DNA of 6,439 nt, taken from positions 1 through 6,439 of the forward strand of contig CADBRC010000004.1 of NCBI GenBank assembly GCA_902796985.1, written 5' to 3'. Of this stretch, positions 1-6,266 are shown in pieces. Both the position numbers and the translations under genes were made by a program. The stretch comes from an uncultured Spirochaetaceae bacterium. Lineage in GTDB: Bacteria > Spirochaetota > Spirochaetia > Treponematales > Treponemataceae. The notes under the pieces are model-generated. The model had not been told where the DNA came from, did not search any database, and saw only the letters and a program-made list of their open reading frames with translations. Position 1 is the first letter of the stretch, and the number at the start of each line of letters is the position of its first letter.

Positions 1-403
1 AGTTCCAGAGGTTCTGACTGTCCATTTGCGCGCTGACTTGCTCGAATTCCGTCTGGGCTGATGCGGTCATTCCCTGCTCGAGGGCAGTACAGGCGGCCTC
101 GTAGCGGCGTATCGTGTCCAGCTTGGGGGAGTGCGAGCGGAAGATGTGGGAGGCGATGCTGTCATCCGCGTTGAATTCGATGGTCTGGGGCAGGAAGGAA
201 ACCCCTGCCTCCTTGTTTATCGTAACCGTGCCGTCGTCGGCGGGAAGGACCCCCGCAATCGTGCTCAGCAGGGTGGACTTGCCTGTGCCGTTCCGGCCAA
301 TGAGGGCGGCTTTGTCCCCCTCGTTCAGGCCGAATGTCACCCCGGTGAAGAGTGGCTTCTCGCGCCCGATTTTGGCAAGGTCTTTTATGGAAAGAAGGTT
401 CAT
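1..403 (-). CDS. ABC-F family ATPase, N-terminal part (runs off the window)
   Basis: The 134 visible residues form the start of an ABC ATPase: a Walker A motif GRNGTGKST at residues 36-44, followed by a Q-loop FLPQ at about 70-73. From about residue 98 comes a charged helical stretch (YEAACTALEQ and onward, ending near NLW) of the kind seen where ABC-F proteins begin the arm subdomain of their first ABC cassette. There is no membrane segment. ABC-F proteins (EttA, Uup and relatives) are soluble twin-cassette ATPases that act at the ribosomal E site; that role is family knowledge. The rest, including Walker B, the signature motif and the second cassette, lies beyond base 1, so the subfamily cannot be named. 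The ATG at 403 has no Shine-Dalgarno sequence and sits about 1 nt from the predicted transcription start, suggesting leaderless translation. No upstream in-frame ATG or GTG was found before the terminator. An ordinary ABC transporter ATPase is less likely given the sequence after the Q-loop. Confidence 0.85.
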   Translation of the reverse strand, partial: MNLLSIKDLAKIGREKPLFTGVTFGLNEGDKAALIGRNGTGKSTLLSTIAGVLPADDGTVTINKEAGVSFLPQTIEFNADDSIASHIFRSHSPKLDTIRRYEAACTALEQGMTASAQTEFEQVSAQMDSQNLWN

Positions 404-410
404 GGGCGCA

Positions 411-439
411 AGTATAGCATAACGCAGGGAAAAGAAAAA
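411..439 (-). promoter_or_regulatory. Extended -10 promoter of the ABC-F gene
   Basis: Reading the minus strand, TATACT (416-411) is preceded by TGC, an extended -10 element. At 17-bp spacing the -35 position is only TTTTTC (439-434), a poor match, and it lies inside the T-tract of the preceding terminator. The predicted transcription start is about base 404, one nucleotide before the ATG at 403. This would produce a leaderless mRNA, in agreement with the missing Shine-Dalgarno sequence. Identified by eye only. Confidence 0.55.
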
Positions 440-472
440 GGCACTACGACAAGCAACGCTTAGCGTAGTGCC
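429..472 (-). terminator. Rho-independent terminator after tRNA-Ala
   Basis: On the minus strand GGCACTACG (472-464) pairs perfectly with CGTAGTGCC (448-440). Inside it, after a 2x2 internal loop, AAGC (461-458) pairs with GCTT (454-451) around a 3-nt loop. The hairpin is followed directly by the U-rich run TTTTTCTTTTC (439-429). This is a classic intrinsic terminator. It ends the tRNA transcript and any read-through from the helicase operon, and separates them from the ABC-F gene. Confidence 0.9.
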
Positions 473-506
473 ACAAGGAGGTGTGCGGGATTATGCCCAA
501 ACACAG

Positions 507-579
507 TGGAGATAATCGGGATCGAACCGACGACCTTATGATTGCGAACCACACGCTCTACCAACTGAGCTATATCCCC
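507..579 (-). tRNA. tRNA-Ala, anticodon CGC
   Basis: The 73-nt cloverleaf closes completely. The acceptor stem is GGGGATA/TATCTCC, including the G3-U70 wobble pair that is the identity element for alanyl-tRNA synthetase. The D-arm is GCTC-AGTTGGTA-GAGC. The anticodon stem TGTGG/TCATA carries the loop TTCGCAA, which places CGC at positions 34-36. There is a 5-nt variable loop, and the T-arm GTCGG-TTCGATC-CCGAT. The discriminator base is A73. The tRNA reads the GCG alanine codon. The bases after A73 are CTG, so the 3' CCA is not encoded and must be added by CCA nucleotidyltransferase. The gene has its own promoter upstream and a terminator downstream, and it follows the helicase gene by about 60 bp. 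Confidence 0.95.
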
Positions 580-594
580 AAATTGAATATAAAT

Positions 595-623
595 ACTATA
601 TAGAATTCTTGAAGTTTAATCAA
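595..623 (-). promoter_or_regulatory. Promoter of tRNA-Ala
   Basis: On the minus strand TTGATT (623-618) and TATAGT (600-595) are separated by exactly 17 bp and resemble a sigma-70 promoter. The expected start is near base 588, giving a tRNA leader of about 8-9 nt. A short inverted repeat, CTTGA with TCAAG, overlaps the -35 region, but no T-tract follows it. It is therefore not a convincing terminator for the upstream helicase gene. Confidence 0.7.
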
Positions 624-639
624 GGGGGTGAAGATGCTT

Positions 640-2853
640 CTACGGGGTTTTTTCCAGTTTGGCGGCGAACTGGATGCTGCGTGCAGTCGCGATGCTGTCG
701 AACTGTACGGTATAGCAGGAAGCTTCCATATTGACGAGGAGGATTGTCCCCTCTCCGAATACGGGGTGGCGGACCCGGTCGCCTGCGGCAAGCAGTGTCC
801 GTATATTCTTGAGCCGGTCTTCATCGTAGGATATGACGGCGCGTGCCTGTTTGGTAAGGTCGTCCGGCAGGGACTTGACTAGATCCAGGTTTTCAAGTCC
901 TGCGTCAAAGATGAAGCGGCTGGGATACTTGAAGAGGTTGTCGTTGGCCCTGCCCTCGGAGTCGCTCAGAAAAAGCCCGTCCTTGGCCCGCGTCATGGCG
1001 ACATAGGCAATTCTCCGCTCTTCTTCCATGTCATCAGGGGTCTGGATTTTCCTGCTTGGGAAGACTCCCTCGTTGAGCCCGCAGATGAAGGTATAGGGAA
1101 ACTCCATTCCCTTGGCTGCGTGAATCGTCAGAAGCTTGACCGCTGACTTGCCTTCTTCTCTGTCCAGATCGGTGAAGAGGGCGATGTGCTGGAGCAGGCT
1201 TTCCAGCGTCGTGTCGTCGTCCAGTCCCGCCTCGTTGACTGCCCTCTTGAATTCGGCCAGGTTGTCCAGCCTGTCCTGGTCTGCCTCAAGGCGCAGGAAG
1301 GACTCATAGCCGCTCTTATCCAGCAGGGCCTGAAACACATCTCCCAGCGTTGACCGCTTGTGCAGCTGCGGCGTGTTGGCCCCCGGTTCAGCAAGCAGCT
1401 CCCGGGTACTTTCAATCGCCTCGACGTAAGCCTTTGCCCCCGTCCCCTTGAAGCGGTCGCCCGCAAGGTTTTCTTTGAGCGCCTGATAGGCGCTGCATCC
1501 GTGGCTTTCCGCATAGTCCCGGAGGAAAGCCTGTTTGGTCTTGCCTATTTTGCGGGAGGGCATGTTGATTGTCCTGAAAAAGGAGATGTCGTCTGCGCTC
1601 GTCAGCATGCGCAGGTAGCATACCACGTCCTTTATCTCCCGTCTGCCGTAGAACTCCGTTCCCGCGAGAATGCGGTAAGGGATGTCCTTCTTTATGAAAG
1701 CCTCCTCAAGACTCCTCGACAGGTAGTGCGCCCGGTAGAGCACTGCACAGTCGGAATAGCGGATCTTGCCCCCGCCGGTATCGTCTCCGGAGTTCTGTCC
1801 GCCTTTGACGAGGCGGGAGATTTCACCGCATATCCACTCTGCTTCCTCGGCCTCGCTTGCCGCGTGGAAGTAGAGTGGCTTCTTTCCGTCGCCTTTGACC
1901 GCATGCAGGTCTTTGGGGTAGCGGACGGTGTTCACACTGATGAGCTTGTTTGCAACTGCGAGAATCTGGGGAGTACTCCGGTAGTTTTTGTCCAGCACGA
2001 TGCTCGTCGTGCCCGGATATTTTTTGTCAAAGTCCAGTATCAGCCTGACGTGGCTGCCCCTCCAGGAGTAAATAGTCTGGTCGCTGTCGCCGACGATGAA
2101 AAGGTTCTTGTGCTTTGCGGAGAGGATTTCGGCAATGCGGAACTGCTTGGCGCTTACGTCCTGGAATTCGTCCACCATGATGTACTGCATCCGCTCCTGC
2201 CACTTCTCGCGGATGTCCGGGAAGTGCTCCAGGATGTAGAGGGCGAAGTTGATGAGGTCATTGAAGTCCACGCCGAAGCATTTTTTCTGCTCGTAGAGGA
2301 AACGCAGGAAGATTTCCTGATTCTGATTTATCCCCGGCACGGACCATTTGGCTTTGAGCTCCTCGTTGTTCAGCTTGTAGATGTATTCGATGTACGTGTC
2401 CGCGCTCATCTTCTTGGCCTCAAGGACCTCGTCAATTTTCCGTTGTACGGTGGTCTCCTTGAGGGTCAGCTTCATGTCGGCGAAGACCCGGAGCAGAATT
2501 TCCCGCCAGTCCTCCTTGTCCAGTATGATGAAGTCGGCGGGGAAGTTCAGTGCATTGATGTCTTCGTGCAAAAGCTGCGTGCAGAAGGCGTGGAAGGTGC
2601 AGATGAGCCCCAGGTCCATGTCACCGAGCTGGGAGCGGACGCGGGCTTTCATCTCGTTTGCTGCCCTATTGGTGAAGGTGACGCAGAGGATGTTTTTGGG
2701 CGAGATGCCCAGGTCGCGTACAAGGTAGCAGTAGCGGCTGGTCAGTGCCCGGGTTTTGCCCGAGCCTGCTCCGGCGATGACCCGGACGGGGCCTTCGGTT
2801 GTCCTGGCGGCACGCAGCTGCTCTTCGTTCAGCTTGGAAAGAAAGTCGTCCAC
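640..2853 (-). CDS. pcrA: UvrD/PcrA-type superfamily 1A DNA helicase
   Basis: This 737-residue protein has the normal length for PcrA or UvrD, 3'-5' DNA helicases used in repair, replication restart and, through RNA polymerase contact, transcription-coupled repair. The whole motif set is intact: Q-motif LNEEQLRAA (8-16), Walker A AGAGSGKTR (27-35), motif Ia around VTFTNRAANEMK (58-69), DEFQD of motif II (228-232), motif III GDSDQTIYSWRG (255-266), NYRST (290-294), motif V LTIHAAKGMEF (575-585) and motif VI RRIAYVAMTRAK (613-624). FYGRREIKDVVCYLR near 401 matches the family. The C-terminal GDRVRHPVFGEGTI (691-704) resembles the Tudor-like RNA polymerase-binding domain of PcrA/UvrD. The start is GTG, 3 bp after the stop of the preceding gene, with an AAGGGG Shine-Dalgarno sequence 7 nt upstream; no better ATG exists. 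Rep is less likely because of the Tudor-like tail. Whether the orthologue is best called pcrA or uvrD cannot be decided here. Confidence 0.95.
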   Translation of the reverse strand: MDDFLSKLNEEQLRAARTTEGPVRVIAGAGSGKTRALTSRYCYLVRDLGISPKNILCVTFTNRAANEMKARVRSQLGDMDLGLICTFHAFCTQLLHEDINALNFPADFIILDKEDWREILLRVFADMKLTLKETTVQRKIDEVLEAKKMSADTYIEYIYKLNNEELKAKWSVPGINQNQEIFLRFLYEQKKCFGVDFNDLINFALYILEHFPDIREKWQERMQYIMVDEFQDVSAKQFRIAEILSAKHKNLFIVGDSDQTIYSWRGSHVRLILDFDKKYPGTTSIVLDKNYRSTPQILAVANKLISVNTVRYPKDLHAVKGDGKKPLYFHAASEAEEAEWICGEISRLVKGGQNSGDDTGGGKIRYSDCAVLYRAHYLSRSLEEAFIKKDIPYRILAGTEFYGRREIKDVVCYLRMLTSADDISFFRTINMPSRKIGKTKQAFLRDYAESHGCSAYQALKENLAGDRFKGTGAKAYVEAIESTRELLAEPGANTPQLHKRSTLGDVFQALLDKSGYESFLRLEADQDRLDNLAEFKRAVNEAGLDDDTTLESLLQHIALFTDLDREEGKSAVKLLTIHAAKGMEFPYTFICGLNEGVFPSRKIQTPDDMEEERRIAYVAMTRAKDGLFLSDSEGRANDNLFKYPSRFIFDAGLENLDLVKSLPDDLTKQARAVISYDEDRLKNIRTLLAAGDRVRHPVFGEGTILLVNMEASCYTVQFDSIATARSIQFAAKLEKTP

Positions 2854-2856
2854 CGC

Positions 2857-4533
2857 TTATCCCCTTTCGGCGAGGCCTATCTGCTTGAGGAAGAAATCAA
2901 TCTCTGCCCGAACCCGCTTGAGGAATGCCGTGTCAGTGGAAAGCCGGTAACCGTCGGGGAAGTGAAGGTAGAGGTATTCCCTGCCGATAAGCAGGGACAA
3001 AAGCTGTGCATCCAGGCTTTGGGACGTGTTACGGTACTGGCTCTCATCTCCATGCATCAAAAGGTCTTTGAGCGTGAGCAGTGCTGTCTTTTCCTCAGAG
3101 AGGAATGCTGCGGCATTCCCGCGTGCCTGGGGAGAGGCTTCTGTCCATGAGCTCTCACTGTTTTCTCCATTTGCCTTTGCCGTATCCGCTGCTTCCAGAA
3201 GCCTGCCGTTTTCCTCCCGGGGAAGTCCGAGGTCAAGTCCGGTCTTTCCGATGTCAAATACATTTTTCTGTCCGGCGAAGATATGGCGGAATTCCTCCGC
3301 ATAGCCCGTCATGGACTTGATGCTTATCATCAGGCTCCCGTCTTTCCCCGTTACGGGCAGAGATGCGGGGCCGAACGCCGCCCCGTAGTTTTCGGCGGGG
3401 GCGGTACGGCAGGACATGGACTGCCTCTGTATGTCGTGGGGAACGCCGCTTGCATGTGTCCGGCCTGCGCTATAGCTGAAATCCAGCCCGGTGACGAATA
3501 CGGGAATGCCCCCGTCTTTCCGCACGCGGAGGGCAATGGCAACGGCGGCAAGACCGACCGAGCCGAGCGGGGCGATGTAGTCATGAACGATTCCTTTTCC
3601 GGTGAGTCTGTCCAGATAAGAGGCCTCGGCGTACTTACTTGCAAAAAAGACCGTCCTGTTGGGAAAGGACCGTGGTACAGAGGGGCGGGACGTAATGTCG
3701 GCGAAGAGCAGGGGAGGGGAGTCTGTCAGGACTGAGGCAGCTCCTATGTAGGCTTTCTGTATGACCATCTGGCTTTCCAGACTGACGACGGCATCAGGCC
3801 TGATGCCCCGTGACAGCAGTGCGGGCAGGGCCGCATCTACCGCGATGATAAAGCAGCCCCTGCCGGGAACCTTCGTCTTGTCCAGACTTTCCCCCGCGCC
3901 GCAGACGAGGATGGGACGGGAGATACTGCCTTCCAGCTGGTACAGCTGCAAGGACGCGGACAGAAGGGGAAGGTTCTGAAAGATGTTCTTGGCAAAAAGC
4001 CGGCCCATTCTGACGAGGGTTATCTGGTTCTTCCAGAAAGAGGCGATGATTTCCTGAGCCGCCGCTGCGACCTGCCCGTAAAAGGCTGGGGCGAGGGCCG
4101 TTCCTGCGCTGAAGTCCAGGCGGAGGACGCGCCGGTATTTGCCCGTACTGGCAAGACGGCGCAAATGCACGTCCAAGGCTTCAAGATCACGTGCAGAAAA
4201 GAGGCTGACCCTTCCGCCCGTGTCCAAGGCCGTCAGTCTGTCCCGGGCAACGGTGCAGAGGGATTCATCCGCTTCCACTGCAACGATGTCCGCCTGTGCA
4301 TCTGCGGCCGCAAACAGTTCTTTTAGGCCATAGCACAAGCAGGGGGAAAAGACAAGAATAAGGCTTGCCGGATCAACCGGCGCATTCTTCTGTATAAGGG
4401 AAAGAACCGCCCGCTCCGGGTCGTACTTGGAATAGAGCGGACGGTTTTTGTATATCAGGGTTTGTCTTGCCTCTCCGGAACCACCCCGTGCGGGGCAGTC
4501 GGCAAGGAGAGGCCGTTCATCGTCGTTCGTCAG
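2857..4533 (-). CDS. DUF115 / MptE-like protein (Maf-type, putative flagellin-modifying transferase)
   Basis: In 558 residues (with the proposed start) this shows DUF115 family hallmarks: YSKYDP near 34-39 (usual form HSKYDPxrEA), a nucleotide-fold segment around 58-73, the loop GAGESLD (212-218, usually GAGPSLD), IIAVDAALPALLSRGIRPDAVV (229-250), PLGSVG (322-327) and TGLDFSYSAGRTHASG (348-363). Relatives are annotated as 6-hydroxymethylpterin diphosphokinase MptE-like or as motility-associated Maf factors that glycosylate flagellin. The substrate here is unknown. A hydrophilic linker at about 440-475 leads to a helical C-terminus. No signal peptide or membrane segment is evident, so it is probably cytoplasmic. 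The first TTG in this frame is at 4338, but recognisable family sequence extends 65 codons further upstream without ATG, GTG or TTG. I place the start at CTG 4533, which overlaps the previous stop as CTGA and has AGGA 7 nt upstream. A frameshift from the out-of-frame ATG at 4520 is the alternative. Family call firm, start uncertain. Confidence 0.8.
   Translation of the reverse strand: MTNDDERPLLADCPARGGSGEARQTLIYKNRPLYSKYDPERAVLSLIQKNAPVDPASLILVFSPCLCYGLKELFAAADAQADIVAVEADESLCTVARDRLTALDTGGRVSLFSARDLEALDVHLRRLASTGKYRRVLRLDFSAGTALAPAFYGQVAAAAQEIIASFWKNQITLVRMGRLFAKNIFQNLPLLSASLQLYQLEGSISRPILVCGAGESLDKTKVPGRGCFIIAVDAALPALLSRGIRPDAVVSLESQMVIQKAYIGAASVLTDSPPLLFADITSRPSVPRSFPNRTVFFASKYAEASYLDRLTGKGIVHDYIAPLGSVGLAAVAIALRVRKDGGIPVFVTGLDFSYSAGRTHASGVPHDIQRQSMSCRTAPAENYGAAFGPASLPVTGKDGSLMISIKSMTGYAEEFRHIFAGQKNVFDIGKTGLDLGLPREENGRLLEAADTAKANGENSESSWTEASPQARGNAAAFLSEEKTALLTLKDLLMHGDESQYRNTSQSLDAQLLSLLIGREYLYLHFPDGYRLSTDTAFLKRVRAEIDFFLKQIGLAERG
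2860..2867 (-). promoter_or_regulatory. Ribosome binding site of the helicase gene, inside the previous gene
   Basis: On the minus strand the run AAAGGGG precedes the GTG start at 2853 by 7 nt. It lies within the last codons of the DUF115 gene (GAA AGG GGA TAA). This supports the GTG start and suggests that helicase translation is coupled to termination of the upstream gene. Confidence 0.7.
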
Positions 4534-6062
4534 TTGGAGTTCCTGCCGGATTCCGTGAAGTTTGCGAAGTAGGCATCCCAGACTTTATTCTCGACGTTCG
4601 GGGATTTCATCAGGGTCTCCTCTGCGCAGTAGTAGTTGACGTTCTCCAGCTTGCTGGCGAGCGCTTTGGAATCACTGTCGGAATTGTCCCGTGTAATGCC
4701 CGTGCAGCGGAAGACGATGATGTTTGCTCCCAGCACGACAGGTACGGAACTCTCTCCGCTCTTGAGGGCAAATGCTTTCTGCAGGGCATCTTCGTTTGTC
4801 CTCAGGTTTGCGAGCTCCGTGTTGTCGGCGGGAACTGAATCGTAGATGGACGATGAGCCATAGTTGAGCGGGAAAGCTTCAGTCTCCTTGACTTCAACGC
4901 TGAAATTTCCGGCAGCTTCCTCAAAGGTTGACATGGAAGCCTGCGCCGTGAAGTCCTTGGCGATGTTCGTGTAGTAGTCCTCGATGTAGCCGTGCTCGTT
5001 TGTCTTGATGTAGCCGATGATGACGTTGACGGTCTCACTGTCGGAGAGATCTGCCGTCTTGTCTGCCCCGTCCTTACGGAAAATCGAGTAACCGCGGGAG
5101 GTGGGGATGACATCGGACAGTGTCCCGGCCTGAAGGCTCGTGACCTTCTCCAGATTTGCGGAGTCAGGGATGCTTATCTCAAGCAGGTAGCGGTAGGGGC
5201 GTGACAGCTTGCCGTCATCGTCGGTGTAATACTTCTCGGACTTCTCGCTGACCGCATCCTCGAAGGTAATCTCGTTGGAAGTGAGCTGCTTGAGCAGGGC
5301 CTTCGCGTCCGCCTCGCTCTCCAGCGTGACTGCGGACATATCGTATTTGACGAACTTATCCTTGTTGTTGTCCATCCTGGCCCATTTAACAGCCTCTTCC
5401 TCAGGGAACTCCTCGGTATTGAAAGCAACGTACTTGAAGGAGTGTTTTTCCTTACCCATGTCCGTCAGGAATGCCTCTTCCTTGGAGCTGACTTTAATGC
5501 CGTAGAGGGGGCTGTCTTTCAGGGAAAGGCTGCTTGAACCAAGAAGGTCATCGCGGAAGCGGTTGTATTCCAGCGACTTGACTACGCCTTCGCGGAGGGA
5601 CTTCTTGGTCGCCTTGTCTGTCATGTTGTAGAGTTTGGGAGAATAGTTCCCTGTCTCGTCCATGAAGTAGTTGACCAGCATGCGGTTGACCGCTTCGTCC
5701 GGAACGCTGTAGCCGGTACGGGTAACCTCATCGACGTAGGCCATGTTCTTGACGGTCTCGGCGAATGCTTCGGTGAACAAATAGTAAGAAGAAGACGAGT
5801 CGACGTTTATGCCGTATGCCTTATAACGCTCGGCGAGGTTCTCCGTCACGTTCGTGAAAACCGCACCTTTCTCGTATGTGATTTTCTTTCCTTTGTAGCT
5901 GCCGAAGACGGGCACGTCCCTCTTGCCGAAAAGCGCGCTGATGACCTCATACCCTCCGAAGGGGATGAATACGATGGCTGAAATCACCAGTATGATGACA
6001 GCCCCGATTTTTGTATGGTCCTTTGCTGTTTTTTCTGTTTTTACCTTTATATCCTGAGCCAT
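4530..6062 (-). CDS. Membrane-anchored SurA/PpiD-like periplasmic foldase
   Basis: This 510-residue protein begins with a short Lys-rich cytoplasmic tail (MAQDIKVKTEKTAKDHTK), then one hydrophobic helix at about 19-37 (IGAVIILVISAIVFIPFGG), and the remainder is hydrophilic. This is the N-in, single-anchor topology of PpiD. Residues of about 90-185 are helical and resemble a SurA_N chaperone domain. Residues of about 239-332 resemble a PPIC (parvulin) domain: ADAKALLKQL, ITFEDAVSEKS, LQAGTLSDVIPTSRGYSIF. The expected parvulin histidines appear to be absent, so it may be a chaperone without isomerase activity. The likely role, by family knowledge, is escorting exported envelope proteins. The GTG at 6080 keeps the frame open, but it lies upstream of the predicted transcription start, so the ATG at 6062 is preferred. 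There is no Shine-Dalgarno sequence there, suggesting a leaderless mRNA. It is the first gene of the operon. Confidence 0.8.
   Translation of the reverse strand: MAQDIKVKTEKTAKDHTKIGAVIILVISAIVFIPFGGYEVISALFGKRDVPVFGSYKGKKITYEKGAVFTNVTENLAERYKAYGINVDSSSSYYLFTEAFAETVKNMAYVDEVTRTGYSVPDEAVNRMLVNYFMDETGNYSPKLYNMTDKATKKSLREGVVKSLEYNRFRDDLLGSSSLSLKDSPLYGIKVSSKEEAFLTDMGKEKHSFKYVAFNTEEFPEEEAVKWARMDNNKDKFVKYDMSAVTLESEADAKALLKQLTSNEITFEDAVSEKSEKYYTDDDGKLSRPYRYLLEISIPDSANLEKVTSLQAGTLSDVIPTSRGYSIFRKDGADKTADLSDSETVNVIIGYIKTNEHGYIEDYYTNIAKDFTAQASMSTFEEAAGNFSVEVKETEAFPLNYGSSSIYDSVPADNTELANLRTNEDALQKAFALKSGESSVPVVLGANIIVFRCTGITRDNSDSDSKALASKLENVNYYCAEETLMKSPNVENKVWDAYFANFTESGRNSN
4541..4545 (-). promoter_or_regulatory. 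Candidate ribosome binding site for the CTG start of the DUF115 gene
   Basis: On the minus strand CAGGA (4545-4541) lies 7 nt upstream of the CTG at 4533, within the last codons of the foldase gene. The spacing suits a Shine-Dalgarno sequence for the CTG start. It would serve the out-of-frame ATG at 4520 poorly, because it is 20 nt away. Confidence 0.45.
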
Positions 6063-6070
6063 AATGGGCA

Positions 6071-6099
6071 AGTGTATCACTGTAGCCCCCGCCTGTCAA
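6071..6099 (-). promoter_or_regulatory. Sigma-70-type promoter of the foldase-DUF115-helicase operon
   Basis: On the minus strand TTGACA (6099-6094) is a perfect -35 box. It is followed after exactly 17 bp by TACACT (6076-6071), a good -10 box. The expected transcription start is about base 6064, two nucleotides before the ATG at 6062. The promoter therefore sets the start codon and implies a leaderless transcript. No other convincing promoter was seen within the three-gene cluster. Confidence 0.75.
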
Positions 6100-6159
6100 C
6101 GGCCCCGCGCCGTGCGTCCCCGGACCGCAGCCCAACGGGCGGGTACTTGCTGACCGAGA

Positions 6160-6175
6160 CGGGAACGTATTCCCG
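6160..6175. repeat. Inverted repeat upstream of the operon promoter
   Basis: CGGGAA (6160-6165) and TTCCCG (6170-6175) form a perfect 6-bp inverted repeat around CGTA. It is centred about 70 bp upstream of the -35 box. Dyads like this can be operators or activator sites, but no regulator is known here. The CCCGC at 6172-6176 can alternatively pair with GCGGG at 6192-6196. Confidence 0.4.
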
Positions 6176-6266
6176 CAGAGTGTCCCCATTCGCGGGCTAG
6201 TGCTTGCATCTGTATCATACGACTTTATCAACCAATGCGGACTGTCTCACAATCCTAATGCTCGCA

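Noticed and set aside
114..463. Plus-strand frames opposite the ABC-F gene
   Set aside because: Both are antisense to a clear Walker A-containing ATPase and have no recognisable domain.
476..603. Plus-strand AAGGAGGT followed by ATG at 494 and a 36-codon frame across the tRNA
   Set aside because: The frame is antisense to a complete tRNA, and its peptide (DRTDDL...LYQLSY) is the usual artefact produced by the complement of tRNA D- and T-arms.
611..627. CTTGA/TCAAG hairpin after the helicase stop as a terminator
   Set aside because: The stem is only 5 bp and AT-rich with no T-tract after it; it overlaps the tRNA promoter -35 box.
1360..3150. A 596-codon open frame on the plus strand opposite the helicase and DUF115 genes
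   Set aside because: It lies antisense to two genes with complete family motifs, its translation shows no domain, and GC-rich coding strands commonly leave such antisense frames open.
6063..6080. Upstream GTG start at 6080 for the foldase
   Set aside because: It sits in the promoter spacer, upstream of the predicted transcription start, and has no Shine-Dalgarno sequence.
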